Positions 41,565-51,493 of a stretch of DNA of 64,000 nt are shown in pieces. Source of the stretch: Renibacterium sp. (GTDB lineage Bacteria; Actinomycetota; Actinomycetes; Actinomycetales; Micrococcaceae). Position numbers and translations under genes: made by a program. The stretch's first letter is position 1. Every line of letters starts with the position of its first letter. The stretch is taken from NCBI GenBank assembly GCA_017419405.1, contig JAFOLH010000005.1, positions 496,001 to 560,000 on the forward strand, given 5' to 3'. The notes beneath the pieces were generated by a model, which was not told where the DNA came from, searched no databases, and worked only from the letters and a program-made list of their open reading frames with translations.

Positions 41565-42047
41565 ATGGTTTTTGAGGTCGGCGAGACAGTAGTTTACCCG
41601 CACCACGGTGCAGCAAAGATCGAAGAGATCAAAATGCGCACCATCAAGGGCGAAGAGAAAATGTATCTCAAGCTCAAAGTGGCCCAGGGTGACCTGACCA
41701 TTGAAGTACCGGCAGAGAATGTCGATCTGGTTGGCGTCCGCGATGTGGTGGGCAAGGAAGGTTTGGAGCACGTTTTCGATGTGCTCCGGGCCGAGTTCAC
41801 CGAGGAACCCACCAACTGGTCACGCCGGTACAAGGCGAATCTGGAGAAGTTGGCATCCGGCGATGTGATCAAGGTGGCAGAAGTCGTCCGCGACTTGTGG
41901 CGCCGGGATCATGACCGTGGGTTGTCAGCCGGAGAGAAGCGGATGCTGGCGAAAGCCCGGCAGATTCTGATTTCCGAGCTTGCTCTGGCGGAAAAGACTG
42001 ACGAAGAAAAAGCAGCCACGGTATTGGACGAGGTTTTGGCCTCCTAG
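41565..42047 (+). CDS. carD: CarD-family transcription factor
   Basis: 160 residues. The N-terminal RNA-polymerase-interacting domain begins [20 protein letters not shown] and includes [20 protein letters not shown]; the helical DNA-binding domain includes the tryptophan segment [17 protein letters not shown] and [20 protein letters not shown]. CarD binds polymerase at promoters and stabilises open complexes, especially at rRNA promoters. The order carD, ispD, ispF, cysS, rlmB matches mycobacteria. A clean terminator follows, so the isp genes have separate transcription. Confidence 0.96.
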   Translation: MVFEVGETVVYPHHGAAKIEEIKMRTIKGEEKMYLKLKVAQGDLTIEVPAENVDLVGVRDVVGKEGLEHVFDVLRAEFTEEPTNWSRRYKANLEKLASGDVIKVAEVVRDLWRRDHDRGLSAGEKRMLAKARQILISELALAEKTDEEKAATVLDEVLAS

Positions 42048-42064
42048 TACGCAGCTGCTGAGCA

Positions 42065-42096
42065 AAAGGCCCCGGTCCCCATGGACCGGGGCCTTT
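42065..42096 (+). terminator. Rho-independent terminator after carD
   Basis: Perfect 14-bp stem (42065-42078 with 42083-42096, AAAGGCCCCGGTCC arm) and a 4-nt CCAT loop, followed by GCTTTG. It lies 18 bp after the carD stop. Confidence 0.85.
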
Positions 42097-42152
42097 GCTT
42101 TGCCCGGCTGCTTTGCCCAGTCCAGTTTTGCTTCGGTCGCGCCTGGCCGTCC

Positions 42153-42224
42153 GGTCCCACTGAGTCGGCCCACTGAGTGGGACCGAATGAGCATCTCCCA
42201 GTGGGCGAACCTACTCGGTGGGAC
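42153..42224. repeat. Hairpin repeat family B, copy 1
   Basis: A first hairpin (arms 42153-42165 and 42172-42184, GGTCCCACTGAGT with one mismatch) is followed by a second unit, with TCCCAGTGGG and ending ACTCGGTGGGAC at 42213-42224, which can also pair with the first arm. The same two-unit layout occurs at 49674-49755. It lies after the carD terminator and before ispD. Confidence 0.6.
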
Positions 42225-42284
42225 ACAGCCGCAGGGCGAAGCGGCGAGCGGAACTCCGGCCTGTGCCCGGGATACCCTGGTGGG

Positions 42285-43037
42285 ATGGATGCTCAGCACG
42301 AATTGCGGGTGGCGGTCATCGTGGTGGCTGCCGGTTCCGGTGAACGGCTCGGACAGGGCCAGCCCAAGGCCCAGGCGACTCTGGGCGCGGAACCGCTGCT
42401 GGCGCATGCGCTGCGCGGCGTCTTGGCGGCCCGGGTCGGCCAGCTGGTCTGCGTAGTGGTGCCGCGGGGGGATACCGAGTTGCGCGCGGTCTGCGCCGGG
42501 ATCGATCCGGAGATCATCACGGTCGACGGCGGGTCCACCCGTTCCGACTCGGTCGGCAATGCGTTGGCAGTGTTGCCGGAAAGCATGGATGCGGTGCTGG
42601 TGCATGATGCGGCCCGGCCATTGACTCCCGAGGAAGTCTTCCACCGGGTGCGCAACGCCCTGGACGCCGGGGCGAAGGCGGTCATTCCCGCGCTGGCGGT
42701 GGTGGATACGATCAAGCGGGCGCAGCCTGCGGCGGACCCCGGCATCGCCCCGGAACAGGTGCACTCCACGCCGCAACGCGAGGAGTTGCGCGCGGTGCAG
42801 ACGCCGCAGGGCTTCGACTTGGCCACCTTGCGGACCGCGCATGAGGCCGCGACGATGTTCGACGACGCGCAAGCCGCGGCGATCACCGACGACGCCATGC
42901 TGGTGGAGTCGCGGGGGGTTCCAGTGTTCCTGGTACGCGGCTCCGAGCTGAGCCTGAAGATCACCACGCCGACCGACCTGTTGATCGCCGAGGCCCTGCT
43001 CGAAGGCCCGGCCGCACCTCGTTGGGTGGAAGGCTGA
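42285..43037 (+). CDS. ispD: 2-C-methyl-D-erythritol 4-phosphate cytidylyltransferase
   Basis: 250 residues. Nucleotide-binding motif [20 protein letters not shown] at the N-terminus, then [19 protein letters not shown] and [34 protein letters not shown] near the C-terminus. Third step of the MEP isoprenoid pathway. ATG 42285 lies 6 nt after TACCCT (leaderless); the longer frame upstream crosses the hairpin repeat and is not coding. The ispF ATG overlaps its stop (TGATG). Confidence 0.94.
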   Translation: MDAQHELRVAVIVVAAGSGERLGQGQPKAQATLGAEPLLAHALRGVLAARVGQLVCVVVPRGDTELRAVCAGIDPEIITVDGGSTRSDSVGNALAVLPESMDAVLVHDAARPLTPEEVFHRVRNALDAGAKAVIPALAVVDTIKRAQPAADPGIAPEQVHSTPQREELRAVQTPQGFDLATLRTAHEAATMFDDAQAAAITDDAMLVESRGVPVFLVRGSELSLKITTPTDLLIAEALLEGPAAPRWVEG

Positions 43038-43534
43038 TGCGGCTCCCGCGGACCGGCATCGGCGTCGACGTGCACGCCTACGGAGACGATTCCGCGGAAC
43101 TCTGGTTGGCTGGTCTGCATTGGCCCGGGGAACCCGGTTTGTCCGGCCATTCGGATGGGGACCCGGTGGCGCATGCGGCAGCAGACGCGCTGTTTTCGGC
43201 GGCCGGCGTCGGTGATTTGGGCACGCATTTCGGCACTGACCGACCTGAATACGCCGGCGCTTCCGGAGCGACGCTGCTCGCGGCCGCTGCTCGAATCATC
43301 CGCGAGGCGGGTTTCGACATCGGCAATATCGCGGTGCAGTTCGTGGCCAATCGGCCGAAGTTCGGTCCCCGCCGAGCCGAGGCCGAGGCAGTCTTGACGG
43401 AAGCCGCGGGTGCTCCGGTTTCGGTTTCCGCGACGACGTCGGACGCTTTGGGTTTCACCGGGCGGGGCGAGGGGATCGCGGCGATCGCGACGGCCCTGGT
43501 GTACCCGAGCACTGGAACTGCAGCTCAACATTAG
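43037..43534 (+). CDS. ispF: 2-C-methyl-D-erythritol 2,4-cyclodiphosphate synthase
   Basis: 165 residues, full length. Metal site Asp and His in [10 protein letters not shown] and further His in [20 protein letters not shown]; substrate segments [19 protein letters not shown] and [20 protein letters not shown]. It cyclises the diphosphocytidyl intermediate in the MEP pathway, following IspD and IspE. Start codon overlaps the ispD stop by one base. ispE is not nearby. Confidence 0.95.
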   Translation: MRLPRTGIGVDVHAYGDDSAELWLAGLHWPGEPGLSGHSDGDPVAHAAADALFSAAGVGDLGTHFGTDRPEYAGASGATLLAAAARIIREAGFDIGNIAVQFVANRPKFGPRRAEAEAVLTEAAGAPVSVSATTSDALGFTGRGEGIAAIATALVYPSTGTAAQH

Positions 43535-43620
43535 GCCCGGAATGTCGAGCTGTGGCAGTTCAGCTCCAGATTGGAAGCGCAAAGCAGAGCCGACGTGGAT
43601 TCGTCGGCTAGCCTTGAGGG

Positions 43621-45075
43621 GTGACTCTGCGCTTTTATGACACCGCAACAGCTGAAGTACGCGACTTCGTGCCCCTCGTCGAGGGCCAGGCTTCGCTGTA
43701 CTACTGTGGTGCCACCGTGCAGAGCGAACCGCATATCGGGCACCTGCGCTCGGCGTTGGTCTTCGATCAGCTCACGCGCTGGCTGCAGGCCAAAGGACTC
43801 AAAACCACCGTGGTGCGCAATGTCACCGATATCGACGACAAAATCCTAGCCAAGGCGGCCGAAGCCGGCGAGGAATGGTGGGCCCGCGCTTACCGCTATG
43901 AGCAGCAGTTCAACGCCGCCTACGACAAGCTCGGCATCAGCCGACCGGACTATGAACCCCGCGCAACCGGGCACATCCCGGAGATGCACACGCTGATCCA
44001 GGACCTGATCGACCGCGGCCACGCCTACCCGGCGCCCGACGGCTCCGGCGATGTGTATTTCGACGTGCGTTCCTGGGCCAAATACGGCTCGCTGACGCAC
44101 CAGAACATCGACGATATGCAAGCCGCAGCGGATGCGGATCCGCGCGGCAAAAAGGACCCCCGCGACTTCGCGCTCTGGAAGGGCCGCAAAGCCGAAGAGC
44201 CCGCGACGGCGTCCTGGCCCAGCCCGTGGGGTCCCGGCCGTCCGGGTTGGCATCTGGAATGCTCCGCGATGGTGGGCAAGTACCTGGGCGACGCCTTCGA
44301 TATCCATGGCGGCGGCCTGGACTTGCGCTTCCCGCACCACGAGAACGAGATGGCGCAGTCCCAGGCGGCCGGCAAGCCGTTCGCGAACTTCTGGATGCAC
44401 AACGGCCTGGTGGCCTACCGGGGCGAAAAGATGTCCAAGTCGGTCGGCAATGTGGTCGGCCCGGACGAGCTGTTCGCGCAGGCTTCGCCGCGCGTGGTCC
44501 GGTACTACCTGGGCCAGGCGCACTACCGGTCGGTGCTGGACTATTCGCCGGAATCGCTGGACGAGGCGGCAGCCGCGCTGGAACGGATCGACGGATTCAT
44601 CAGCAAGGCAATCGTGCGTATCCATCAGGTCGAGGATGCCAGCGGACAAAATCCGACCGGCTGGTTCGCCTATGCGCCGTTGGGCCATATGCCGGAGGCT
44701 TTTGCCGAAGCCATGGATGACGACCTCAACATACCCAAAGCCCTGGCGGTATTGCATGAGCGCGTCCGAAGTGGAAACGCAGCCCTTGCCGACGATGAGA
44801 ATGAGGCGACCTCGGCCGCTCTCTTGGCTGTTCTGGCCATGACTGACGCGCTTGGACTCAGCTCCGTTCCCTTGGTGGGTTCAGCAGACAACCAATCGGC
44901 CCTGGCTCTGGAATCCCTGGTCCAAGCCCGCTTGGCCGACCGCGCCGCCGCCCGTGCGGAAAAGAATTGGGCCCGTTCGGACGAGATCCGCGACGAACTG
45001 GCCGAAGCAGGTATCAAGATCGAAGACTCATCCAATGGCGCCACGTGGTCCATTGAACGAAAGCAACAGAGGTAG
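43621..45075 (+). CDS. cysS: Cysteinyl-tRNA synthetase
   Basis: 484 residues. Class I motifs: zinc Cys in [20 protein letters not shown] with the PHIGH form of HIGH, and KMSKS in [10 protein letters not shown] (about residue 270). [20 protein letters not shown] with [13 protein letters not shown] is diagnostic for CysS zinc and cysteine binding. Not the MshC ligase, as the C-terminal anticodon-binding part is complete. GTG 43621 lies 6 nt after TAGCCT (leaderless). rlmB follows after 4 nt. Confidence 0.96.
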   Translation: MTLRFYDTATAEVRDFVPLVEGQASLYYCGATVQSEPHIGHLRSALVFDQLTRWLQAKGLKTTVVRNVTDIDDKILAKAAEAGEEWWARAYRYEQQFNAAYDKLGISRPDYEPRATGHIPEMHTLIQDLIDRGHAYPAPDGSGDVYFDVRSWAKYGSLTHQNIDDMQAAADADPRGKKDPRDFALWKGRKAEEPATASWPSPWGPGRPGWHLECSAMVGKYLGDAFDIHGGGLDLRFPHHENEMAQSQAAGKPFANFWMHNGLVAYRGEKMSKSVGNVVGPDELFAQASPRVVRYYLGQAHYRSVLDYSPESLDEAAAALERIDGFISKAIVRIHQVEDASGQNPTGWFAYAPLGHMPEAFAEAMDDDLNIPKALAVLHERVRSGNAALADDENEATSAALLAVLAMTDALGLSSVPLVGSADNQSALALESLVQARLADRAAARAEKNWARSDEIRDELAEAGIKIEDSSNGATWSIERKQQR

Positions 45076-45079
45076 AGCA

Positions 45080-46090
45080 ATGGCTGGAAATCCCCGCGCC
45101 GCCAAAGGCAAGAAGGGCCCGTCGAAAGGCACTGGAGGCCTCGGCCGCAAGGCGCTCGAAGGCAAAGGCCCCACGCCCAAGGCCGAAGACCGTCCGTACC
45201 ACAAGGCCTACCGGGCCAAGGAACTCGCCGAGCGCTCGGCTGCGAAGCGCCCCGGCAGCTCCAGCGGCCAGGGCGCCCAGCGCGGTGGCCAACGGCGGGG
45301 CCGGGCCAGCGAGGAAATGGTCACCGGCCGCAACTCCGTGGTCGAGGCGCTGCGTGCCGGCGTGCCGGCGAAAGCGCTCTACATCGCGGTGCGGATCGAG
45401 GTCGACGACCGGGTCAAAGAGGTCTTGAAGCTGGCCTCGGAACGCGGCATCCCGCTGATGGAAACGCACAAGCCGGAGCTCGACCGGATGACCGATGAGG
45501 CTGTGCACCAGGGCCTGGCCCTGCAAATTCCGCCGTACAACTACGCGGACGCCATCGATCTCGCCCAAGAGACCATGGACAAGTACAAAAAGGGCTACAT
45601 CAAGCACGCGCCGCTGATCGTCGCCCTGGACGGCATCACCGATCCGCGCAACCTGGGCGCAATCATCCGCAGTGTCTCCGCGTTCGCCGGGCACGCCGTC
45701 GTCGTACCGGAACGGCGCAGCGTCGGTCTGACCGCCTCCGCCTGGAAGACCAGCGCCGGTGCGGCCGTGCGGGTCCCGGTGGCCCGGGCCGGAAACCTCA
45801 ACCGGGCCCTGGAGTCGTTCAAGGGCATGGGCTACTTCGTGCTCGGGCTCGACGGTGACGGCGACGTTTCGCTCCCGGAACTCGCAGTGGCCAAAGAGCC
45901 GGTGTGCATCGTGGTCGGTTCCGAGGGCAAAGGCCTGTCCCGCCTGGTCCGGGAGAATTGCGATCAAATCGTCTCGATCCCGATCGATTCCGCGATGGAA
46001 TCGCTCAACGCCTCGATGGCGGTGGGCATCAGCCTGTACGAAGTGTCCAGGCAACGCGTCGCGCCGAAACCGGGAAGCACCACTGCCTAG
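45080..46090 (+). CDS. rlmB: 23S rRNA (guanosine(2251)-2'-O)-methyltransferase
   Basis: 336 residues. A lysine/arginine-rich N-terminal tail (first about 80 residues, AKGKKGPSKGTGG-like) precedes the SpoU substrate-binding domain (VTGRNSVVEALRAGVPAKAL) and the knotted SPOUT domain: LDGITDPRNLGAIIRSVSAF, VCIVVGSEGKGLSRLVRENC, VSIPIDSAMESLNASMAVGI. The three motifs are complete. Located directly after cysS, the conserved actinobacterial arrangement. glgX begins 3 nt after its stop and may be co-transcribed. Confidence 0.94.
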   Translation: MAGNPRAAKGKKGPSKGTGGLGRKALEGKGPTPKAEDRPYHKAYRAKELAERSAAKRPGSSSGQGAQRGGQRRGRASEEMVTGRNSVVEALRAGVPAKALYIAVRIEVDDRVKEVLKLASERGIPLMETHKPELDRMTDEAVHQGLALQIPPYNYADAIDLAQETMDKYKKGYIKHAPLIVALDGITDPRNLGAIIRSVSAFAGHAVVVPERRSVGLTASAWKTSAGAAVRVPVARAGNLNRALESFKGMGYFVLGLDGDGDVSLPELAVAKEPVCIVVGSEGKGLSRLVRENCDQIVSIPIDSAMESLNASMAVGISLYEVSRQRVAPKPGSTTA

Positions 46091-46093
46091 GCC

Positions 46094-48133
<2,040 letters not shown>

Positions 48134-48194
48134 GCCGGCCGGAGCGCTTTCGGAGCATGTTCTGGCAGGATGTCCCCGTGGAAAGGTACCCGAT

Positions 48195-48752
48195 ATGACG
48201 ACCCGAGCGAAGTCTCCGGCCGCGAAACGGAAGCAGTTGGCAACCCTGATCGCCGGCGTGATCGCCGTATTGATCGTGCTGGGTGCCGCTTTCCTGATCA
48301 ACAAGTTGGGCGCCAACGACGCCGCGGCGCCGGCGGCGAGTTCGGCCAAAGCCAGCACCGGCAAAACCAGTTCGGCGAAGCCGACGCCGGCGAGCTCGGG
48401 CAGCACCCCGAGCAGCTCCGCGAGTGCTGCCGCGAGCAGCAAAACCAACGCGCCGGCGAACCCGTCCAAACTCCCGGTGATCAAGGCTTCGCAACTCCCC
48501 AAGGAAGGTCAGCAGACTTTGGCTTTGATTGGCAAAGGCGGCCCGTACCCCTATGACCGGGACGACATCAACTTCGGGAACTTCGAGGGGGTCCTGCCGA
48601 AGCAACCCGGCGGCTATTACCGTGAATTCACCGTGCCGACGCCGGGCGCCTCGAATCGCGGAGCCAAGCGGATCATCGTCGGAAAGAGCGGCGAGAAGTA
48701 TTACACGGACGACCATTACGCCAGTTTTTCGTTCATCCAGGAGGACCAATGA
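48195..48752 (+). CDS. Membrane-anchored guanyl-specific ribonuclease (RNase Sa/N1 type)
   Basis: 185 residues. One N-terminal membrane helix (LATLIAGVIAVLIVLGAAFL), a Ser/Ala/Thr/Pro linker of about 50 residues, then a microbial RNase domain (about 95-185) resembling Streptomyces RNase Sa. Catalytic residues are conserved: Glu144 in YYREFTV, Arg155 and Arg159 in NRGAKRIIVG, His174 in DDHYASF. The outside location of the domain is expected. The Cys pair of RNase Sa is missing. Its stop overlaps the start of a barstar-like gene (ATGA), a toxin-immunity arrangement. Confidence 0.85.
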   Translation: MTTRAKSPAAKRKQLATLIAGVIAVLIVLGAAFLINKLGANDAAAPAASSAKASTGKTSSAKPTPASSGSTPSSSASAAASSKTNAPANPSKLPVIKASQLPKEGQQTLALIGKGGPYPYDRDDINFGNFEGVLPKQPGGYYREFTVPTPGASNRGAKRIIVGKSGEKYYTDDHYASFSFIQEDQ

Positions 48753-49078
48753 CCCGCCCGCAGGTCTATGAAGTGGCTGCCGCCCAGAGCAAGGACCAGG
48801 TTCTGGACGCCTTCGCGGCAGCGCTGGATTTCCCGGACTACTTCGGGCGCAACCTGGATGCGCTCGCCGATTGCCTGCATGATTTCGCGGCCGCGGCCAG
48901 TGCGCCCACCACGGTGGTCTGGCGCGTCGATGCGGGTTTCGAAACGACCCGGAGCTACCGCCTGATCCGGGAGATCCTGGCCGAGGTGGCGGCCAAGTCG
49001 AAGCAGGAGTCGCCCAAGGCCGCGGTGAGTTTCGTGCTGCAGGAACAGCCTCCGGCCCCGGCCGTCCAGCGGCACTAG
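48749..49078 (+). CDS. Barstar-family ribonuclease inhibitor
   Basis: 109 residues. Barstar fold: DQVLDAFAAALDFPDYFGRN followed by LDALADCLHDFAAAASAP, the segment whose acidic residues plug the barnase active site, then VVWRVDAG and a C-terminal strand VSFVLQEQ. No signal peptide, so it acts in the cytoplasm, protecting the producing cell from ribonuclease before export. ATG overlaps the stop of the upstream ribonuclease gene. A second ribonuclease gene follows 113 bp later. Confidence 0.9.
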   Translation: MTRPQVYEVAAAQSKDQVLDAFAAALDFPDYFGRNLDALADCLHDFAAAASAPTTVVWRVDAGFETTRSYRLIREILAEVAAKSKQESPKAAVSFVLQEQPPAPAVQRH

Positions 49079-49191
49079 CACATCCGCGTTAATCCGGTTC
49101 GCGGGCAGCGCCCAGGCTGCAGTCATCTGCGCTTGCCACGATGTGCTCGTCAAGCGTCTGCGGACGCGAAATGCTACCGAAAGCACAAGCC

Positions 49192-49659
49192 ATGAGACGA
49201 ACCCTCAGCTCTGCCTTCTCTGCCCTGCTCGCCGCCATGATCCTGGCGCTCGGCGGCGCCTTCTTCCTGTCCCCGGCGCAGGCCTCGCCCGCGACCGCGC
49301 AGCCGGCCGCGGTCCATTCGGCGGTCCTAGGCGGCTCCGTGGAATCCGGGGCGGCCCGATCCGGGAACCCCTCCGACCTGCCCACCATCAATGCGTCCGC
49401 GCTGCCCAAGGAGGGCCGGGACACCCTCGCCCTGATCGCCAAGGGCGGCCCCTATCCGTACAAACAAGACGACCAGACATTCAGCAACCGCGAAGGCATT
49501 CTGCCCGCCGAGCCCAGCGGCTACTACCGGGAGTACACCGTGAAAACCCCGGGTGCTTCGGATCGCGGCGCCCGCCGGATCATCGCGGGTTCGGACGGCG
49601 AGAAGTATTACACCGCCGACCACTACGCGAGTTTCAAGTACATCGACGAAAGCAAATAA
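49192..49659 (+). CDS. Secreted guanyl-specific ribonuclease (RNase Sa/N1 type)
   Basis: 155 residues from ATG 49192 (an ATG 7 codons earlier is possible). Signal peptide MRRTLSSAFSALLAAMILAL with cleavage near AQASP. The RNase domain (about 65-155) has Glu114 in YYREYTV, Arg125 and Arg129 in DRGARRIIAG and His144 in ADHYASF, the same spacing as in the paralogue two genes upstream. The two domains are clearly paralogues. This one should be released into the medium, whereas the first is tethered. A 24-bp-stem hairpin follows. Confidence 0.87.
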   Translation: MRRTLSSAFSALLAAMILALGGAFFLSPAQASPATAQPAAVHSAVLGGSVESGAARSGNPSDLPTINASALPKEGRDTLALIAKGGPYPYKQDDQTFSNREGILPAEPSGYYREYTVKTPGASDRGARRIIAGSDGEKYYTADHYASFKYIDESK

Positions 49660-49673
49660 TCCGAGTTCAGTTT

Positions 49674-49755
49674 CACCACGGGCCGGTCCCACCGAGTTCG
49701 CCGACTCAGTGGGACCGGCCCGTGGTGTCCCATTCCGACGCCCGACCCAGTGGGA
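49674..49755. repeat. Hairpin repeat family B, copy 2 (bidirectional terminator)
   Basis: Arms 49674-49697 and 49704-49727 pair over 24 bp with one mismatch around a 6-nt loop (TCGCCG). A second unit follows (TCCCA at 49728-49732 and TGGGA at 49751-49755). The core GGTCCCACCGAGT/ACTCAGTGGGACC matches the element at 42153. It lies between convergent ribonuclease and nrdF genes. Confidence 0.75.
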
Positions 49756-49798
49756 TATGCCCGCGAGGCTCGATCCGCCGAGGCCGGCCCGGAACGGC

Positions 49799-50836
49799 TC
49801 AGAAATCCCAGTCGGCGTCGCTGGTCCCTTCGGACTTCCCGATCACGTATGCCGAGCCGGAACCCGAGAAGAAATCGTGGTTCTCATCTGCCCCCGGAGA
49901 GAGCGCAGCCAAGATTTCCGGATTGACCGCGGTTTCGGCCGCTGCGAAGGGAGCCGGGTAACCCAGGTTCATCATCGCCTTGTTCGCGTTGTACCGGACG
50001 AACACCGCGACGTTCTCGGCAAGACCCAGAGGTGCATACAGCTCCTCCGTGTAGGCGAGTTCGAGGGCATAGAGTTCCGCCAGCAGCGCGCTGGTGAAGT
50101 CCCGCAGTTCCGCCTGTTCGGTACGGTCGGCGAGCTCGATGCCGCGCTGGAATTTATAGCCGCTGTAATAGCCGTGGATCGCCTTGTCCCGCAGGATCAA
50201 CCGGATCATGTCCGCCGTATTGGTCAGCACGCCCCGGCAGGAAAAATGCAAGGGCAGATAAAAGCCGGCGTAGAGCAGCAACGAGGACAGCAGGGTGGAG
50301 GCCGCTTTGCGTTTGAGCGGCGCTTCGCCGGCGTAATGCGCGAGCACGGTCTTCACCCGCTGCTGCAGCAGGTCGTTTCCGACGGCCCATTCGTAGGCTT
50401 CATTGATGCGCGGGGTGCTGCACAGGGTGGAAAAGACCGAAGAATAACTCCGCGCATGGATGGATTGCATGAACGCGATGTTGGTGTAGACGGCTTCCTC
50501 GTGATCGGTCAGGGCATGCTGGATCTGGCAAATCTCGCCCACTGTGGCCTGCACGGTGTCCAACATGGTCAACCCGGTGAAGACCCGCATGGTGAGGGTT
50601 TGTTCGAGTTCGCTCAACTGCTGCCAGGACGGTAGGTCATTGGACAGTGGGACTTTCTCCGGCAACCAGAAATTCGCGGTCACCCGATTCCAGATTTCCA
50701 GGTCTTTCTCATCGCCGATGCGATTCCAATTGATCGGTCGGATGCGGGCTTGTGGGTCCTGGGCGAAGCCCGGGGGAGTGATCGCGGTGTCGAAGAAGTT
50801 CCTGGGGGCTGATTCGGCAGTTCTGGGATGGCTCAT
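49799..50836 (-). CDS. nrdF: Class Ie-type ribonucleotide reductase radical subunit NrdF (QSK variant)
   Basis: 345 residues, full length for class I R2, with the usual tail [17 protein letters not shown]...DWDF. In ordinary NrdF four carboxylates and two His bind the metals. Here Asp93 (TMLDTV), His127 and His221 remain, but the three Glu positions are Gln124 ([15 protein letters not shown]), Ser184 ([12 protein letters not shown]) and Lys218 ([10 protein letters not shown]). This is the QSK signature of metal-free class Ie subunits that use a DOPA radical made from the active-site Tyr (Tyr131 here). Codons are CAA, TCC and AAG. ATG overlaps the nrdI stop. nrdE is not adjacent. Confidence 0.93.
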   Translation of the reverse strand: MSHPRTAESAPRNFFDTAITPPGFAQDPQARIRPINWNRIGDEKDLEIWNRVTANFWLPEKVPLSNDLPSWQQLSELEQTLTMRVFTGLTMLDTVQATVGEICQIQHALTDHEEAVYTNIAFMQSIHARSYSSVFSTLCSTPRINEAYEWAVGNDLLQQRVKTVLAHYAGEAPLKRKAASTLLSSLLLYAGFYLPLHFSCRGVLTNTADMIRLILRDKAIHGYYSGYKFQRGIELADRTEQAELRDFTSALLAELYALELAYTEELYAPLGLAENVAVFVRYNANKAMMNLGYPAPFAAAETAVNPEILAALSPGADENHDFFSGSGSAYVIGKSEGTSDADWDF

Positions 50837-51255
50837 GCGACGCGGCGTTCCGGTTGGCCGGCCCAAAAGGCGTCAAGCCCCCGCTCGACGGCAAGCACGT
50901 CGTGCTCGGTGCCCAACAGCTCGAAACGATAGAGCACCGGCACCGCGCACTTGCGCGAAATGAGCGTACCGGCAAGGCAGAAATCCGCACCGAAGTTGGT
51001 GTTGCCGGAGGCGATGACGCCGCGCAGCAGGGCCCGGTTCTGCGGAAGGTTCAAGAAGCCGGCGACTTGCCGGGGCACCGCGCCGGTCGCCGCGCCTCCG
51101 CCGTAGGTCGGCGTCACCAGGACAAATGGCTCGGTGGCACCGAGCATGGGCTCGAGCCGGGGCCGCAGCGGGATCCGGGCCGCGGCCCGGGACAAGCGGT
51201 CCACAAAACGCCGAGTGTTTTCAGAAACGCTGGAAAAGTAGATGAGGTTGACCAT
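50833..51255 (-). CDS. nrdI: Flavodoxin-like protein NrdI
   Basis: 140 residues. FMN-binding loops: [18 protein letters not shown] (phosphate), [10 protein letters not shown], and [20 protein letters not shown] with [15 protein letters not shown]. NrdI supplies superoxide to activate class Ib radical subunits and is required for DOPA formation in class Ie ones; here it directly precedes a QSK-type nrdF (ATGA overlap). AGGAGG lies 7 nt upstream of the ATG. Two NrdR-box-like palindromes precede it. Confidence 0.92.
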   Translation of the reverse strand: MVNLIYFSSVSENTRRFVDRLSRAAARIPLRPRLEPMLGATEPFVLVTPTYGGGAATGAVPRQVAGFLNLPQNRALLRGVIASGNTNFGADFCLAGTLISRKCAVPVLYRFELLGTEHDVLAVERGLDAFWAGQPERRVA

Positions 51256-51280
51256 CTTCCTCCTAAGTAGCTACTGGTCG

Positions 51281-51328
51281 ACACAAGATGATGTGTCCAA
51301 AGTGCCAAACTGACACTAGATCTAGTAG
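51281..51328. promoter_or_regulatory. Two NrdR boxes upstream of nrdI
   Basis: ACACAAGATGATGTGT (51281-51296) and ACACTAGATCTAGTAG (51313-51328) each resemble the 16-bp NrdR consensus (ACACWATATATWGTGT) and are 32 bp apart centre to centre, the normal three-turn spacing. They predict repression of nrdIF by NrdR when dNTP/ATP is high. The gap to the glgP terminator is AT-rich and otherwise empty. Confidence 0.7.
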
Positions 51329-51428
51329 ATCAAGAGGATGTCGATTAATCATTAGACACGCCGAAGAAATTAATTAAGGCATGCCGAAACACAAAATCCT
51401 GACGTTCGGACTGGACCCAAGCCGCAAA

Positions 51429-51477
51429 AAAGACCTTGCTGGTCGGCCGCCGCGCGGGGCCGACCAGCAAGGTCTTT
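51429..51477 (-). terminator. Rho-independent terminator after glgP
   Basis: Perfect 20-bp stem (51429-51448 with 51458-51477, AAAGACCTTGCTGGTCGGCC arm) and a 9-nt loop, followed on the minus strand by a T-run (51431-51426). It lies 17 bp after the glgP stop codon. Confidence 0.9.
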
Positions 51478-51493
51478 CGGTGCGCAGACTGGG

